From Terrisporobacter mayombei (GTDB lineage: Bacteria; Bacillota; Clostridia; Peptostreptococcales; Peptostreptococcaceae), in contig NZ_JACRYU010000009.1 in the NCBI RefSeq assembly GCF_014333445.1, positions 1 through 46,526 of the forward strand: a stretch of 46,526 nt of DNA, read 5' to 3'. A model generated the notes under the pieces. That model did not search any database. It saw only the letters and a list, made by a program, of their open reading frames with translations, and was not told where the DNA came from. The position numbers and the translations under genes are program-made. Below, one piece after another: positions 33,970 to 43,103 of this stretch (its first letter is position 1; each line of letters begins with the position of its first letter).

Positions 33970-34497
33970 CTAATTCTTTTCAAACCACTTTGTCATATCT
34001 TCCATAGTTTTAATATCAATTGAATCATCAACTATAAAAAAGATACTGCTTGTTTTATTATTTGTAAAATTAATATAATAACTATCCACCTTTGTTCCAT
34101 TTAAATAAAAATTACATGCTCTATAGCTAGAGCCATTAGAAAATTCATTTGAATCACCATAAGGAGACACAAAGATTTTTTCAATAGATAGTACATCACC
34201 CAACCTATAATCATCTAAATAGTATCCAGACTTTTCATTTATGTCCTCATTTTGTGATGAGTCATCACTTATAGAATGTTGAATAAAATAGACCTTACAT
34301 CCTTTATTTTGTATAGGCATATTAGCAAAATAAAGTAATCCATCTTCATTAGTAGAGTAGTACCAATCAGTCGGCACCTTAGCTATTCCAATACCTGGTA
34401 TTTCAACATCCTTATATCCATCGTATCTATAATATTCATTTACAAAAAATATAAATAAAATAGATATTAATATCATAAATATTCCACTTTTTTTCAT
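33970..34497 (-). CDS. membrane-anchored extracytoplasmic protein of unknown function
   Basis: A 175-residue protein with an N-terminal signal anchor (SGIFMILISILFIFFVNEYY) and an extracytoplasmic domain with DVEIPGIGIAKVPTDWYYST and a C-terminal SSIFFIVDDSIDIKTMEDMT. The first part resembles small domains that hold an amphipathic lipoprotein-like fold, but I do not recognise the family. AAAGGAG lies 8 nt before the ATG. It has its own terminator and stands alone. Confidence 0.65.
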   Translation of the reverse strand: MKKSGIFMILISILFIFFVNEYYRYDGYKDVEIPGIGIAKVPTDWYYSTNEDGLLYFANMPIQNKGCKVYFIQHSISDDSSQNEDINEKSGYYLDDYRLGDVLSIEKIFVSPYGDSNEFSNGSSYRACNFYLNGTKVDSYYINFTNNKTSSIFFIVDDSIDIKTMEDMTKWFEKN

Positions 34498-34635
34498 TTA
34501 TTTAACTCCTTTATTTTTTAATATACACAGTATACATTTCAACTTATATCTTATCTTAAATATATTTGTACATATAAAATGAATATCCTTTTATTTCTTA
34601 TGAAAATAATTTTTATTTTTGTTAAAATAATTTTA

Positions 34636-34687
34636 CAAAAAAGATGCTCTCTTATAATGATTAATATCATCCTAAGAGAGCATCTTA
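34636..34687 (-). terminator. terminator of the rhodanese lipoprotein gene
   Basis: AAGATGCTCTCTTA / TAAGAGAGCATCTT (one bulge) is followed on the minus strand by TTTTTTG, about 18 bp after the stop. Confidence 0.85.
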
Positions 34688-34703
34688 TTATTTTATCTAT
34701 AAA

Positions 34704-35417
34704 CTACTTAGTAAAACTAAATTCGTATTCTTTTGTTCCATCTATTGAATTATAAACTTTTTTATATCCGTTTTTTTCTAATATTTGTGACGCTTCAGAA
34801 GTTCTCGTTCCTGTATTGCAATATAAATATATTTCTTGATTTTTATCTTTTAATTCAGACATTTTTGATTCAAATTCATCCATAGGTATATTTATAGCAT
34901 TTTCTGCATGTTTTTTTTCAAAATCTTTAGAATCTCTAAGGTCTAGTATAATAGCATCTTTATTTTTAGTAGCTAATTCTTCAAACTGACTTCCTGTTAT
35001 ATTAGTATATGTAGCAGTTGCATACTCATGCTCTTCCATTCCATCTGCTGCATTGTAAACTTTTTTAAATCCATTATCAACTAACATTTGAGCTGCTTTA
35101 CCACTTTTATTCCCCGTATTGCATATTAATACTATTGTTTGATCTTTATAAGATTCTAGCTCACTTATCTTTCCTTCAAATTCATCAAATGGTATGTTTA
35201 TTGCATTAGTTAAATGTCCTTTAGCATATGCATCAGCATCTCTAACATCTATAACTAAAGTTTTTTTAGTTTCTCCAACTAACTCTTCTGTTTTAGCAGC
35301 ATCTATTTCATTGTAAGCTTTATCTCCACTATTAGAAGAACATCCTATAGAACTTGTAAGTGTTACTACTAATAACATCCCTACTGATAATACTTTGAAC
35401 TTTTTGCTTAATTTCAT
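34704..35417 (-). CDS. lipoprotein with two rhodanese domains
   Basis: A 237-residue exported protein. The signal peptide ends in lipobox SIGC (Cys26). Two complete rhodanese domains follow (about 36-130 and 137-232), each with its active-site loop: CNTGNKSG (Cys99) and CNTGTRTS (Cys200). Both catalytic cysteines are present, whereas tandem rhodaneses often keep only one. The domains share GHLTNAINIPFDEFEGKISEL / KHAENAINIPMDEFESKMSEL-like stretches, which points to internal duplication. It would move sulfane sulfur or polysulfide at the outer membrane face; the partner is unknown. AGGAG precedes the ATG. Confidence 0.88.
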   Translation of the reverse strand: MKLSKKFKVLSVGMLLVVTLTSSIGCSSNSGDKAYNEIDAAKTEELVGETKKTLVIDVRDADAYAKGHLTNAINIPFDEFEGKISELESYKDQTIVLICNTGNKSGKAAQMLVDNGFKKVYNAADGMEEHEYATATYTNITGSQFEELATKNKDAIILDLRDSKDFEKKHAENAINIPMDEFESKMSELKDKNQEIYLYCNTGTRTSEASQILEKNGYKKVYNSIDGTKEYEFSFTK

Positions 35418-35579
35418 ATTTACTCCTCCTAATATTTACTTATTACCCCAAATTAATATTATTTTCGCTATAAATCGCGTCTATTTTGATTATAACAAAT
35501 ATTTATTTTTAAGTGAAATTATATAAAAACATTCTATATTAATATATAATTTATAGATTTTATTTATAAGTAAAAATAC

Positions 35580-36194
35580 TTAATTGTTATACTCTTGTAT
35601 TTTTTCTTTTACATTTTCACATTTAAATAAAGTACTCATTATTGCAAAGTCATCTGAATAGGGTAATACATATTTAACATTAGATGGAGATATACCTCCA
35701 AGGGCCACAATTTTTATATCAGTAATTTTTTTACTTTCTTTTAAAAGTTCAACTCCCTTAGGTTTTAGATTTTCCTTACATTTTGTTTCATATATATGAG
35801 ATAAAGTAATATAATCTACTTTAATATGCTTTTCTTCAACAATTTTATTTAAATACTCTACCTCTTTTACATCATGAAGAGAAAGTCCAAGTATTTTATT
35901 TTTTTCAAACTTATACCCTTTATCAATTAAATCTAAAAACATTTTATAAGGAAGGTGTATTCCACTAAAATTTAACTTCTCATATAAATTTAGATTACTA
36001 TTTATAATCAAGTTGAATTTCTCTTCATCCCAATCAGTTTTCTTAATTATTTTTTCATATAAAAAAGTTAACTCTTCGTCACTTAAATCTTTTTCTCTTA
36101 AAATTATATTTTTAACACCATTATTTACAGCTTCTTTAATTACTTGTAAATAGTTATTTTCATCACAAAAATGTCTATTAGTTATCAGATACAT
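35580..36194 (-). CDS. tenI: thiazole tautomerase (TenI-like; ThiE paralogue)
   Basis: A 204-residue TIM barrel of the ThiE/TenI family. The segment DYITLSHIYETKCKENLKPKGVELL matches the TenI signature DYVLFGHVFETDCKKGL better than ThiE, and the ThiE motif HxGQxD is replaced by SGIHLPYKM. TenI aromatises the thiazole made by ThiG before coupling. ATG at 36194 overlaps the thiH stop as TAATG. As last gene of thiSFGH, the thiazole branch, this fits TenI. A ThiE role cannot be excluded. Confidence 0.78.
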   Translation of the reverse strand: MYLITNRHFCDENNYLQVIKEAVNNGVKNIILREKDLSDEELTFLYEKIIKKTDWDEEKFNLIINSNLNLYEKLNFSGIHLPYKMFLDLIDKGYKFEKNKILGLSLHDVKEVEYLNKIVEEKHIKVDYITLSHIYETKCKENLKPKGVELLKESKKITDIKIVALGGISPSNVKYVLPYSDDFAIMSTLFKCENVKEKIQEYNN

Positions 36195-37297
36195 TAAAAT
36201 CTTTCCCAATCTTTAAATACATGTTGATATCCAATAGATTTTAACATATCAGTTACTTCTTCTATACTATTATCATCGTTAGTTTTAAATTGAGCCGTAT
36301 CATGTTCACCTTGAGAGTGACCTCCCACATCTGTTGATACTCCTGCACTTAACTTAGTAATACCTAAAGGCATTAAATGTTTTCTCATATCTAGAGTTTC
36401 TCTACTTGAAACATTCAAAGCTGCATGAGGATCAAACAATCTCATTACAGTTAATATTTGAAACTCTGTTGCATCATCCACATCAACTATATCATGGAAG
36501 CTTCCTTTAAATGGTCTCATTCTAGGGGCTGAATAAGCTAATTCTATATGAGGATATTTTGTTTTTAAATATTCTCCATGTAAAATAGAGAAAAATGAAT
36601 CGCGTCTAAAATCACTAAGTCCAAGAAGAGCACCTATAGATAAACTTCTCATTCCGGCCTTTGCTCCTCTTTCTGGTGCGTCTAATCTAAATCTATAATT
36701 TGCTTTAGGTCCTTTTATATGTACTTTTTTATAGACTTCTTCATCATATGTTTCTTGATAAACAGTTAGAGAGTCTGCTCCCTTACTTACTAAATGCTTA
36801 TATCCTTCTACTTCCATTGGATAAACTTCTATCCCTATTGATGGGAATTTTTCTGATAAAATCTCTACTGCATCCCCAATATATTCAATACTTGATTTTA
36901 TTTCACTTTCTCCAGTTAAAACAATAATATGTTTAAATCCTTTATCAGCAACACAGTCTCTCTCTTTTCTTACTTCTTCTAAATTTAATTTTTTTCTTTT
37001 TATACCACTATGACAATTATACCCACAGTAAACACAGTGATTTTCACAGTAGTTTGCAATATAAATTGGAGTATATAAACAAGTTGTTTTACCACAATAT
37101 TGCAGTGCAAGTTTACTTGCTTTTTGAGCCATAGATTCTAAATGTTTTCTTGCTCTTGGTGAAAGTAAATTTAATACATCTTCATGATTTAATTTATCTT
37201 TTGCGATACTTCTAAGGACATCATTGTCAGTTACATTTTCAAAATAACTATCAAAATCAAAATCTCTGTATTTTTCTATTACTTCATAAAAACTCAT
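36194..37297 (-). CDS. thiH: 2-iminoacetate synthase (radical SAM)
   Basis: A 367-residue radical SAM enzyme that splits tyrosine to dehydroglycine (2-iminoacetate) and p-cresol for thiazole synthesis in anaerobes. The [4Fe-4S] motif CENHCVYC (CxxxCxxC) follows PIYIANY, and the C-terminal half has the BATS-type region with LSAGVSTDVGGHSQGEHDTA. AGGGGGGAA lies upstream of the ATG, 11 bp after thiG. Use of ThiH rather than the oxygen-dependent ThiO fits an anaerobe. Confidence 0.95.
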   Translation of the reverse strand: MSFYEVIEKYRDFDFDSYFENVTDNDVLRSIAKDKLNHEDVLNLLSPRARKHLESMAQKASKLALQYCGKTTCLYTPIYIANYCENHCVYCGYNCHSGIKRKKLNLEEVRKERDCVADKGFKHIIVLTGESEIKSSIEYIGDAVEILSEKFPSIGIEVYPMEVEGYKHLVSKGADSLTVYQETYDEEVYKKVHIKGPKANYRFRLDAPERGAKAGMRSLSIGALLGLSDFRRDSFFSILHGEYLKTKYPHIELAYSAPRMRPFKGSFHDIVDVDDATEFQILTVMRLFDPHAALNVSSRETLDMRKHLMPLGITKLSAGVSTDVGGHSQGEHDTAQFKTNDDNSIEEVTDMLKSIGYQHVFKDWERF

Positions 37298-37308
37298 TAT
37301 ATTCCCCC

Positions 37309-38079
37309 CTATAAATTTCCTAAAAAACCAGTAAGAGGAGAAGATGCATTGGCATACTCAGAAACTGCACCTGTTTTAGCAAGGAAAGCTGCTCTACCAC
37401 CTTCAACGGCTAGTTTAAATGCTCTACCCATTGCAATAGGATCTCCTGATGAAGCTATTGCAGTGTTAACTAAAACTGCTGCTGCACCCATTTCCATAGC
37501 TTCCATTGCTTGAGATGGTTTCCCTATTCCAGCATCTACTATTATAGGTATATCTAATTCTTCTATCATGATTCTTATCATTTCTTTCATCTGAAGACCT
37601 CTATTTGAACCAATTGGAGCACCAAGTGGCATAACAGCAGCAGCTCCTGCTTCTATTAGTCTTCTTCCTGCATATAAATCTGGGCTCATATATGGAAGCA
37701 CTACAAATCCTTCATCTGCAAGAATTTTTGTAGCTTTTATTGTTTCTTCATTATCTGGTAATAAATATCTTGTGTCTGAAATTACTTCTATTTTTATAAA
37801 ATCTCCACATCCCATTTTACGAGATATTCTAGCTATTCTCACAGCTTCCTCTGCACTTGTAGCTCCTGATGTGTTTGGTAGAATTGTCATATCTTTTGGA
37901 ATATATGTAAGAATATTTTCATTAGTATTGTCTAAATCAACCCTTCTTAGGGCCATAGTGATTATTTCACTACCACTTTCTTTTATAACTTGAGGTAGTA
38001 TGTCATTTGAACCATACTTTCCTGTTCCAATTAGTAATCTACTTTCAAATTCATGGCCATTTAATATTAATTTATCCAT
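37309..38079 (-). CDS. thiG: thiazole synthase
   Basis: A 256-residue TIM-barrel enzyme that assembles the thiazole phosphate from deoxyxylulose-5-phosphate, 2-iminoacetate and ThiS thiocarboxylate. It has the N-terminal [14 protein letters not shown], the Schiff-base lysine in [10 protein letters not shown], and the phosphate-binding [20 protein letters not shown] and [24 protein letters not shown] precedes the ATG, 11 bp after thiF. Confidence 0.96.
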   Translation of the reverse strand: MDKLILNGHEFESRLLIGTGKYGSNDILPQVIKESGSEIITMALRRVDLDNTNENILTYIPKDMTILPNTSGATSAEEAVRIARISRKMGCGDFIKIEVISDTRYLLPDNEETIKATKILADEGFVVLPYMSPDLYAGRRLIEAGAAAVMPLGAPIGSNRGLQMKEMIRIMIEELDIPIIVDAGIGKPSQAMEAMEMGAAAVLVNTAIASSGDPIAMGRAFKLAVEGGRAAFLAKTGAVSEYANASSPLTGFLGNL

Positions 38080-38090
38080 TATTTTTCCTC

Positions 38091-38888
38091 CTAGATATGA
38101 TCTATTAAAATTTCACATGCTAAATTCGCCATATGATTTGCACAAATCGCTACCCGAGGAGCCATTAAACCTTCTCCTTCTTTAGCTTCATGTGTAAAAT
38201 CACCGCATATATAAAATTTATCTCTAATTTTCTTTGTTACTATAATATTTGAATCATAATATCCTGCCATTCCAGAAGATGCAATTAAATATTTCTCTTT
38301 CATATGAAGTAGTACATAGTTACTTATTTGAGCCTTACAAACTGGATCATCGAAAGCTTCTATTATTATATCTACTCCATCTAAAAACTTCATATTTTCT
38401 TTATTTACAAAAATATTGTAAGCTTTAGTTTCTATAAAAGGATTAATTTTTTCAAGATAATCTTTCATAGCTTCTGTCTTAAACTTTCCAATATCCTCAA
38501 TAAAATATTGTTGTCTATTCAAGTTAGAAGGCTCTACCACATCATAATCTACTAAAATAAGTTCTCCTACACCAATTCTGGCCAAAGAAATAGCTATATT
38601 AGAACCTAGCCCTCCAAGACCTAAGATAGCAATCTTACCTTTTTTCAACTTTTCATGAACTTTTGGCGTATGTCTAGCAATCATCAAACTTTCCAATTCT
38701 TCAAAAGAAGGTTTCTTTCCTTTTTCGATTAAAGTGATTCTATCTTCTTCTTTTAAATTACTGTCTTCTTTTATTGGAAATCCATTCAAAACTATTACAT
38801 CACATTTTTCATTTATCTTATTTTTAAGGTCATATGCAGTAATATCATCTTCAACTTCTTTTTCTACTTCATTTACAAAAATTTTCAA
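38091..38888 (-). CDS. thiF: ThiS adenylyltransferase with N-terminal ThiS-like domain
   Basis: A 265-residue E1-like enzyme that adenylates the C-terminus of ThiS. Residues 1-57 ([20 protein letters not shown], then [13 protein letters not shown]) form a ubiquitin-like, ThiS-like domain without a terminal GG, so it is not itself a carrier. Residues 84-265 are the ThiF/MoeB core with nucleotide loop [10 protein letters not shown] (90-99) and [19 protein letters not shown]. This fused form is the ThiF 'family 2' type of anaerobes. TTG at 38888 starts 1 nt after the thiS stop; the longer frame would read back through thiS. Confidence 0.92.
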   Translation of the reverse strand: MKIFVNEVEKEVEDDITAYDLKNKINEKCDVIVLNGFPIKEDSNLKEEDRITLIEKGKKPSFEELESLMIARHTPKVHEKLKKGKIAILGLGGLGSNIAISLARIGVGELILVDYDVVEPSNLNRQQYFIEDIGKFKTEAMKDYLEKINPFIETKAYNIFVNKENMKFLDGVDIIIEAFDDPVCKAQISNYVLLHMKEKYLIASSGMAGYYDSNIIVTKKIRDKFYICGDFTHEAKEGEGLMAPRVAICANHMANLACEILIDHI

Positions 38889-38889
38889 A

Positions 38890-39084
38890 TCAACCACCAC
38901 CAACAAAGCTAATAACTTCAATTACATCATGTTCTTTTAATATGTAAGTTTCATATTGTTCATTTTCAAGTATCTCTAAATTTATCTCAACTACAACCTT
39001 ATTACTATCTAAGTTATAATCATTTAATAAGTCTATAACACTTTTATTTTCAACAAATTCAACTTCTTTGCCATTTACTTTCAT
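38890..39084 (-). CDS. thiS: sulfur carrier protein
   Basis: A 64-residue ubiquitin-fold carrier ending in the required Gly-Gly (SFVGGG). Its C-terminal thiocarboxylate is the sulfur donor to ThiG. GGAGGTGAG lies 6 nt before the ATG. It is first gene of the thiSFGH-tenI operon, directly downstream of the TPP riboswitch. Confidence 0.93.
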   Translation of the reverse strand: MKVNGKEVEFVENKSVIDLLNDYNLDSNKVVVEINLEILENEQYETYILKEHDVIEVISFVGGG

Positions 39085-39108
39085 CGTCTCACCTCCAATT
39101 TTTTCAAT

Positions 39109-39137
39109 TAAAAAAGCCTTACCCGAAGGTAAAGCTT
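39109..39137 (-). terminator. TPP-riboswitch expression platform (intrinsic terminator)
   Basis: On the minus strand TTTACC-TTCG-GGTAA within AAGC...GCTT forms a tetraloop hairpin followed by TTTTTTAATTG, just upstream of the thiS ribosome-binding site. TPP binding would favour this terminator; the anti-terminator pairing was not worked out. Confidence 0.85.
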
Positions 39138-39174
39138 GTAGTCAAATTTATATAAACTAAAGTTCACATATTTA

Positions 39175-39264
39175 TATACTACTCTTTCCTACGCTGGCAT
39201 TATCCAGTTCAGGTATAAGGGTTAATGTTTCCATCTCTCAGCCTTTTTAGGGGCACCCCTAGGT
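39175..39264 (-). promoter_or_regulatory. TPP riboswitch aptamer (THI element)
   Basis: The minus strand has all hallmark segments in order: GGGGTGCCCC, GGCTGAGATGG, ACCCTTATACCTGAACTGG and ATAATGCCAGCGTAGGA. It controls thiSFGH-tenI through the terminator at 39109-39137, shutting transcription when thiamine pyrophosphate is plentiful. Confidence 0.97.
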
Positions 39265-39363
39265 AATTTATTTTAAATTCAATTAAATTGTAGTCCTTAA
39301 ATTTTTCTTTTACAAATCTAATTATTTTTCTATATAATTTTTATATTAATATAAAATTTCATC

Positions 39364-40545
39364 TTATATTCTAGCAACACCAGTTTTTATAGCCGCTTCT
39401 CTTACTGCTTTTGCAACATTTTCTACTACATTTTTATTAAAAGCATCTGGAAGTACATAATCTACTTTCAACTCTTCATCCTTAACAACATTAGCTATAG
39501 CATAAGCTGCTGCTACTTTCATTTCTTCATTTATTTCTTTTGCTCTAACATCTAATGCACCTCTGAATATTCCAGGGAAAGCAAGCACATTATTGACTTG
39601 GTTAGGGAAATCTGAACGACCAGTTCCTACTATAAATGCTCCACCCTCTTTTGCTTCATCAGGGAAGATTTCTGGAGTTGGATTAGCCATAGCAAATACT
39701 ATAGGTTTATCTGCCATAGTGCCTACCATTTCTTTAGTTACCATTTTTGGTGCAGATACTCCTATAAATACATCTTTATTTTTTATAACATCTACTAAAG
39801 TACCTTTTTCATCATATTTATTAGTCACTTCTAGCATTTCTTTTTGTGCCCAGTTTATATCTTTAGAGTCTTTATGTATAGCACCATTTATATCGCATAA
39901 TACAATATTTTTTACATTTAAATTAAGTAACATCTTAGCTATAGCCATCCCTGCAGAACCAGCTCCATTTATAACTATTTCTAAGTCTTCAATTTTCTTG
40001 CCAGCTAATTTAGCAGCATTTAATATACCAGCAGAAACTATTATTGCTGTACCATGTTGATCATCATGAAATACTGGTATATCTAATTCTTCTTTCAATC
40101 TATTTTCTATTTCTATACATCTAGGAGAATTTATATCTTCTAAATTTATTCCTCCAAATACTGGTTCTAATAATTTTACTGTTTTTACTATGTCATCTAT
40201 ATCCATTGTATCTATACATATAGGAAAAGCATCTACGTTCCCAAATTCTTTAAATAATATTGATTTACCTTCCATAACAGGAATTGATGCAGCAGCTCCT
40301 ATATTTCCAAGACCTAAAACTGCAGTTCCATCACTAACCACTGCTACCATATTACTTTTACAAGTATATTTGTAAACATCTTCTCTATTTTCTTTTATTT
40401 TTAAACAAGGTTCTGCAACACCTGGAGTATAAGCAGTAGATAGGTCATCTTTACATTTAACTTCTACTTTGCTTTGTATACTTACTTTTCCTCCATGATT
40501 CTCGTGCATCTCTAATGCTAATTGTGCAAAATTCTTATTCCCCAT
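39364..40545 (-). CDS. malic enzyme (malate to pyruvate, NAD(P)-dependent)
   Basis: A 393-residue short malic enzyme without the phosphotransacetylase domain seen in MaeB. It has the N-terminal TAYTPGVAEPCLKIKENRE and catalytic Tyr/Lys region, metal-binding FHDDQHGTAIIV, the NAD(P) fold VINGAGSAGMAIAKMLL and FAMANPTPEIFPDEA. AAAAGGAG precedes the ATG. It follows fumarase alpha and beta genes by about 40 bp, giving a fumarate to malate to pyruvate route. No strong terminator follows; only the palindrome TTTTATATTAATATAAAA (39339-39356) sits just after the stop. Confidence 0.94.
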   Translation of the reverse strand: MGNKNFAQLALEMHENHGGKVSIQSKVEVKCKDDLSTAYTPGVAEPCLKIKENREDVYKYTCKSNMVAVVSDGTAVLGLGNIGAAASIPVMEGKSILFKEFGNVDAFPICIDTMDIDDIVKTVKLLEPVFGGINLEDINSPRCIEIENRLKEELDIPVFHDDQHGTAIIVSAGILNAAKLAGKKIEDLEIVINGAGSAGMAIAKMLLNLNVKNIVLCDINGAIHKDSKDINWAQKEMLEVTNKYDEKGTLVDVIKNKDVFIGVSAPKMVTKEMVGTMADKPIVFAMANPTPEIFPDEAKEGGAFIVGTGRSDFPNQVNNVLAFPGIFRGALDVRAKEINEEMKVAAAYAIANVVKDEELKVDYVLPDAFNKNVVENVAKAVREAAIKTGVARI

Positions 40546-40582
40546 TGTAATTCTCCTTTTAGATATCTATTAATTAAATTGT

Positions 40583-41137
40583 TTAATCACAAGACTTAGC
40601 AAATTTTGCTCTACCTTGTTCATATATGTTATTTCCATGGCAATCAATCGCTACAATTAATTGCAAATCTTCTGCTTCTAATCTTCTAACTGCTTCTGCT
40701 CCTAAATCATCATAAGCAATTACATCACATTTTTTTATTGAGTGTGAAATATAAGCTCCTGCGCCACCAATTGCAGCAAGATAAACAGCCTTATATTCTT
40801 TCATACCATCTATTACTTTATCACTTCTTTTACCCTTACCAATCATGACTTTTAATCCACGCTCTAATAAAGGTACAGTCAAATCATCCATTCTATAACT
40901 TGTTGTAGGTCCAGCAGAACCAATAACTTGACCTTCTTTACTAGGAGTTGGTCCTACATAGTATATACCTGCTCCATTAACGTCAAATGGTAATTCTTTA
41001 TTGTTATTAATAGCATATATCATTCTTTTATGTGCAGCATCTCTAGCAGTATAAATTACACCACTTAGCTTTACTACATCACCACAAACTAATTTTTCTA
41101 TATCTTCACTTTTAAAAGGTGCTTTTAACTCAATCAT
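40583..41137 (-). CDS. class I fumarase, beta subunit
   Basis: A 184-residue C-terminal-type fumarate hydratase subunit (Fum_C), with SGVIYTARDAAHKRM, GIYYVGPTPSKEGQVIGSAG-like and GPTTSYRMDDLTVPLLERGL. It forms the active heterodimer with the alpha subunit encoded 9 bp upstream. L-tartrate dehydratase beta is the main alternative; coupling to malic enzyme favours fumarase. TAGGAGGG precedes the ATG. Confidence 0.9.
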   Translation of the reverse strand: MIELKAPFKSEDIEKLVCGDVVKLSGVIYTARDAAHKRMIYAINNNKELPFDVNGAGIYYVGPTPSKEGQVIGSAGPTTSYRMDDLTVPLLERGLKVMIGKGKRSDKVIDGMKEYKAVYLAAIGGAGAYISHSIKKCDVIAYDDLGAEAVRRLEAEDLQLIVAIDCHGNNIYEQGRAKFAKSCD

Positions 41138-41146
41138 ATTTCCCTC

Positions 41147-41986
41147 CTATAAAATCACTTGCTTATGTCTTGAAGCATGACAATTTATATTTACTACAAC
41201 AGGAAGTCCTGCTATATGAGTTGGAAATGTTTCAATATTTACTGCAAGAGCTGTAGTGTTCCCTCCAAGACCTTGAGGACCAATACCTAAAGCATTTATT
41301 TTCTTTATTAATTCTTTTTCTAAATCTGCTATCATTTCATCTTTACTATGTTGACCGACATTTCTAAATAAAGCCTTCTTAGCAATTTGAGCACACTTAT
41401 CTACAGTCCCTCCAATTCCCACACCTACTACTATTGGTGGACAAGGATTAGGACCTGCTTCACTTACTGTATCTATTATAAATTTTTTTACTCCTTCTAT
41501 TCCATCAGAAGGTTTTAACATCTTAAGTTTACTCATATTTTCACTACCAAAGCCCTTTGGAGCATACTCTATTTTTAAATGATCTCCCTTTACCATTTCA
41601 TAATGAATAATAGCAGGAGTATTGTCCTTAGTATTTACCCTAGTTATTGGATTTACTACTGATTTTCTTAGATACCCCTCAGTATACCCCTCACTTACGC
41701 CTTTATTTATAGCTTCAGTTAAAGTATCTCCTTTTATAATCACATCTTGACCTATTTCTACGAAGAATACTGCCATCCCTGTATCTTGGCAAAGAGGAAT
41801 ATGAGTGTCTTTAGCTATAGTTGCATTTTCTATTAAAATATTTAATATATCTTTACCTAGTTCACTTTCTTCCTTTTGTAAATTGTCTTCAAATGATTTT
41901 ATTACATCGTCCCCAAGAAATATATTTCCTTCTATACAAAGCTTCTTAACTTCCTTAGTTATTAACTCTGAATTAATTTCCTTCAA
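41147..41986 (-). CDS. class I [4Fe-4S] fumarase, alpha subunit
   Basis: A 279-residue oxygen-sensitive fumarase subunit. The three cluster cysteines are in [29 protein letters not shown] and [10 protein letters not shown]. It has [14 protein letters not shown] in the middle. TTG at 41986 is preferred as start because GGGGAGG lies 9 nt upstream; an ATG at 42004 would place that site inside the reading frame and has no ribosome-binding site of its own. First gene of the fumarase-malic enzyme operon. Confidence 0.91.
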   Translation of the reverse strand: MKEINSELITKEVKKLCIEGNIFLGDDVIKSFEDNLQKEESELGKDILNILIENATIAKDTHIPLCQDTGMAVFFVEIGQDVIIKGDTLTEAINKGVSEGYTEGYLRKSVVNPITRVNTKDNTPAIIHYEMVKGDHLKIEYAPKGFGSENMSKLKMLKPSDGIEGVKKFIIDTVSEAGPNPCPPIVVGVGIGGTVDKCAQIAKKALFRNVGQHSKDEMIADLEKELIKKINALGIGPQGLGGNTTALAVNIETFPTHIAGLPVVVNINCHASRHKQVIL

Positions 41987-42225
41987 ACGAACATACCTCC
42001 CCATTCACTTCATAATTATTCGTGTTTATATCTTTACTGTATCACTATTTTTAGATATAAACAATAATTAAAATAATAATTTTAGAGTATTTATAAATTT
42101 ATATGTACAAATCCTAAATTTACCACTAATTAAATTGAAGGAGATTTATTTGTTCTTATCGAATAGTATTATATTGATGTACTATACATCTTTAGGATTT
42201 ATTTTAAAATTGGAGAGTGAAAATT

Positions 42226-43044
42226 ATGTGTATTGCAAAGATAGATTTTTGGATTAAATCCTTTGATAATATTAATTTAAAATGTACAAAAGACTTAGTA
42301 AGTCACCCTAAGGCTACCATATTAATAGTACATGGCTTGGCAGAACACCATAAAAGATACGATTATGTAACAAATAAGTTGACTTCAAAAAAATTTAATG
42401 TATATAGATATGACCATAGAGGTCATGGTGACTCTGATGGTAAAAGGGGTTATGTTGATGACATAGATACATTTACTAAAGACTTAACATCTGTCATTGA
42501 ATTAGCTAAAAAAGAAAATCCCAAAATTCCTATATTTCTTTTAGGACAGGGTATGGGAGGACATATAATGATCCGACTTGGATCCAAATTACCAAACTTA
42601 GTAGATGGAATGATTTTCTCTAGCCCTTTAGTTTGCGATTATGGTAATTACACTAAATGTAATATGGAAAGCTATGATAGTGAGTTTGATTTAGTTTCCG
42701 TGTCAAATGTTCATAGTTTAAGTCATGACTATGATTTTATACAATCTTACGAAGATGACGAATTAAATCTAAAAGAGGTTACTGTTGGTATTTATAATGC
42801 CCTAAACAAAAGTTCTTCTAATATTATTCAATGTCTATATAAATTCGCATATCCTTGTTTAATTTTCCATGGTTCTATGGATTCTATTACAGACTGTGAA
42901 GATAGTAGATATTTATTTAATAATATAATATCTACTGACAAAGAAATTAAGATTTTAAATGGTCTTTATCATAAGCTTTTGGATGAGCTTATAAAAGATG
43001 ATATAATCGACGAAATTACAAAATGGATTGAAAACAGAATATAA
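42226..43044 (+). CDS. alpha/beta hydrolase (monoacylglycerol-lipase type) lacking the nucleophile serine
   Basis: A 272-residue protein of the serine aminopeptidase S33 / monoacylglycerol lipase group: ILIVHGLAEHHKRYDYVTNK oxyanion region, RYDHRGHGDSDGKRGYVDDI, and C-terminal acid HGSMDSITD (Asp219) and base LYHKLLDE (His249). The nucleophile elbow, usually GHSMGG, reads GQGMGG (107-112): the serine is Gly109, codon GGT. Standard esterase chemistry is therefore not expected. ATG at 42226 has GGAGAG 8 nt upstream, better than GTG at 42217. Monocistronic. Confidence 0.85.
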   Translation: MCIAKIDFWIKSFDNINLKCTKDLVSHPKATILIVHGLAEHHKRYDYVTNKLTSKKFNVYRYDHRGHGDSDGKRGYVDDIDTFTKDLTSVIELAKKENPKIPIFLLGQGMGGHIMIRLGSKLPNLVDGMIFSSPLVCDYGNYTKCNMESYDSEFDLVSVSNVHSLSHDYDFIQSYEDDELNLKEVTVGIYNALNKSSSNIIQCLYKFAYPCLIFHGSMDSITDCEDSRYLFNNIISTDKEIKILNGLYHKLLDELIKDDIIDEITKWIENRI

Positions 43045-43049
43045 CTATT

Positions 43050-43082
43050 AAGGAGAGTTAAATTTTATAGCTCTCCTTTTTA
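43050..43082. terminator. bidirectional terminator between hydrolase and splB
   Basis: AAGGAGAG / CTCTCCTT with a 13-nt loop and T runs on both strands, between convergent stops. Confidence 0.85.
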
Positions 43083-43103
43083 TTTTAGAATAATCAATAA
43101 ATT

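Noticed and set aside
34638..34684. Small RNA or attenuator before the membrane-anchored protein gene
   Set aside because: It is simply the terminator of the upstream rhodanese gene, at the normal distance from its stop.
42150..42257. Short upstream open frame (TTG start after AAGGAGA) overlapping the hydrolase start
   Set aside because: The ribosome-binding site is good, but the 35-residue peptide has no recognisable character and a TTG start on so short a frame is weak evidence.
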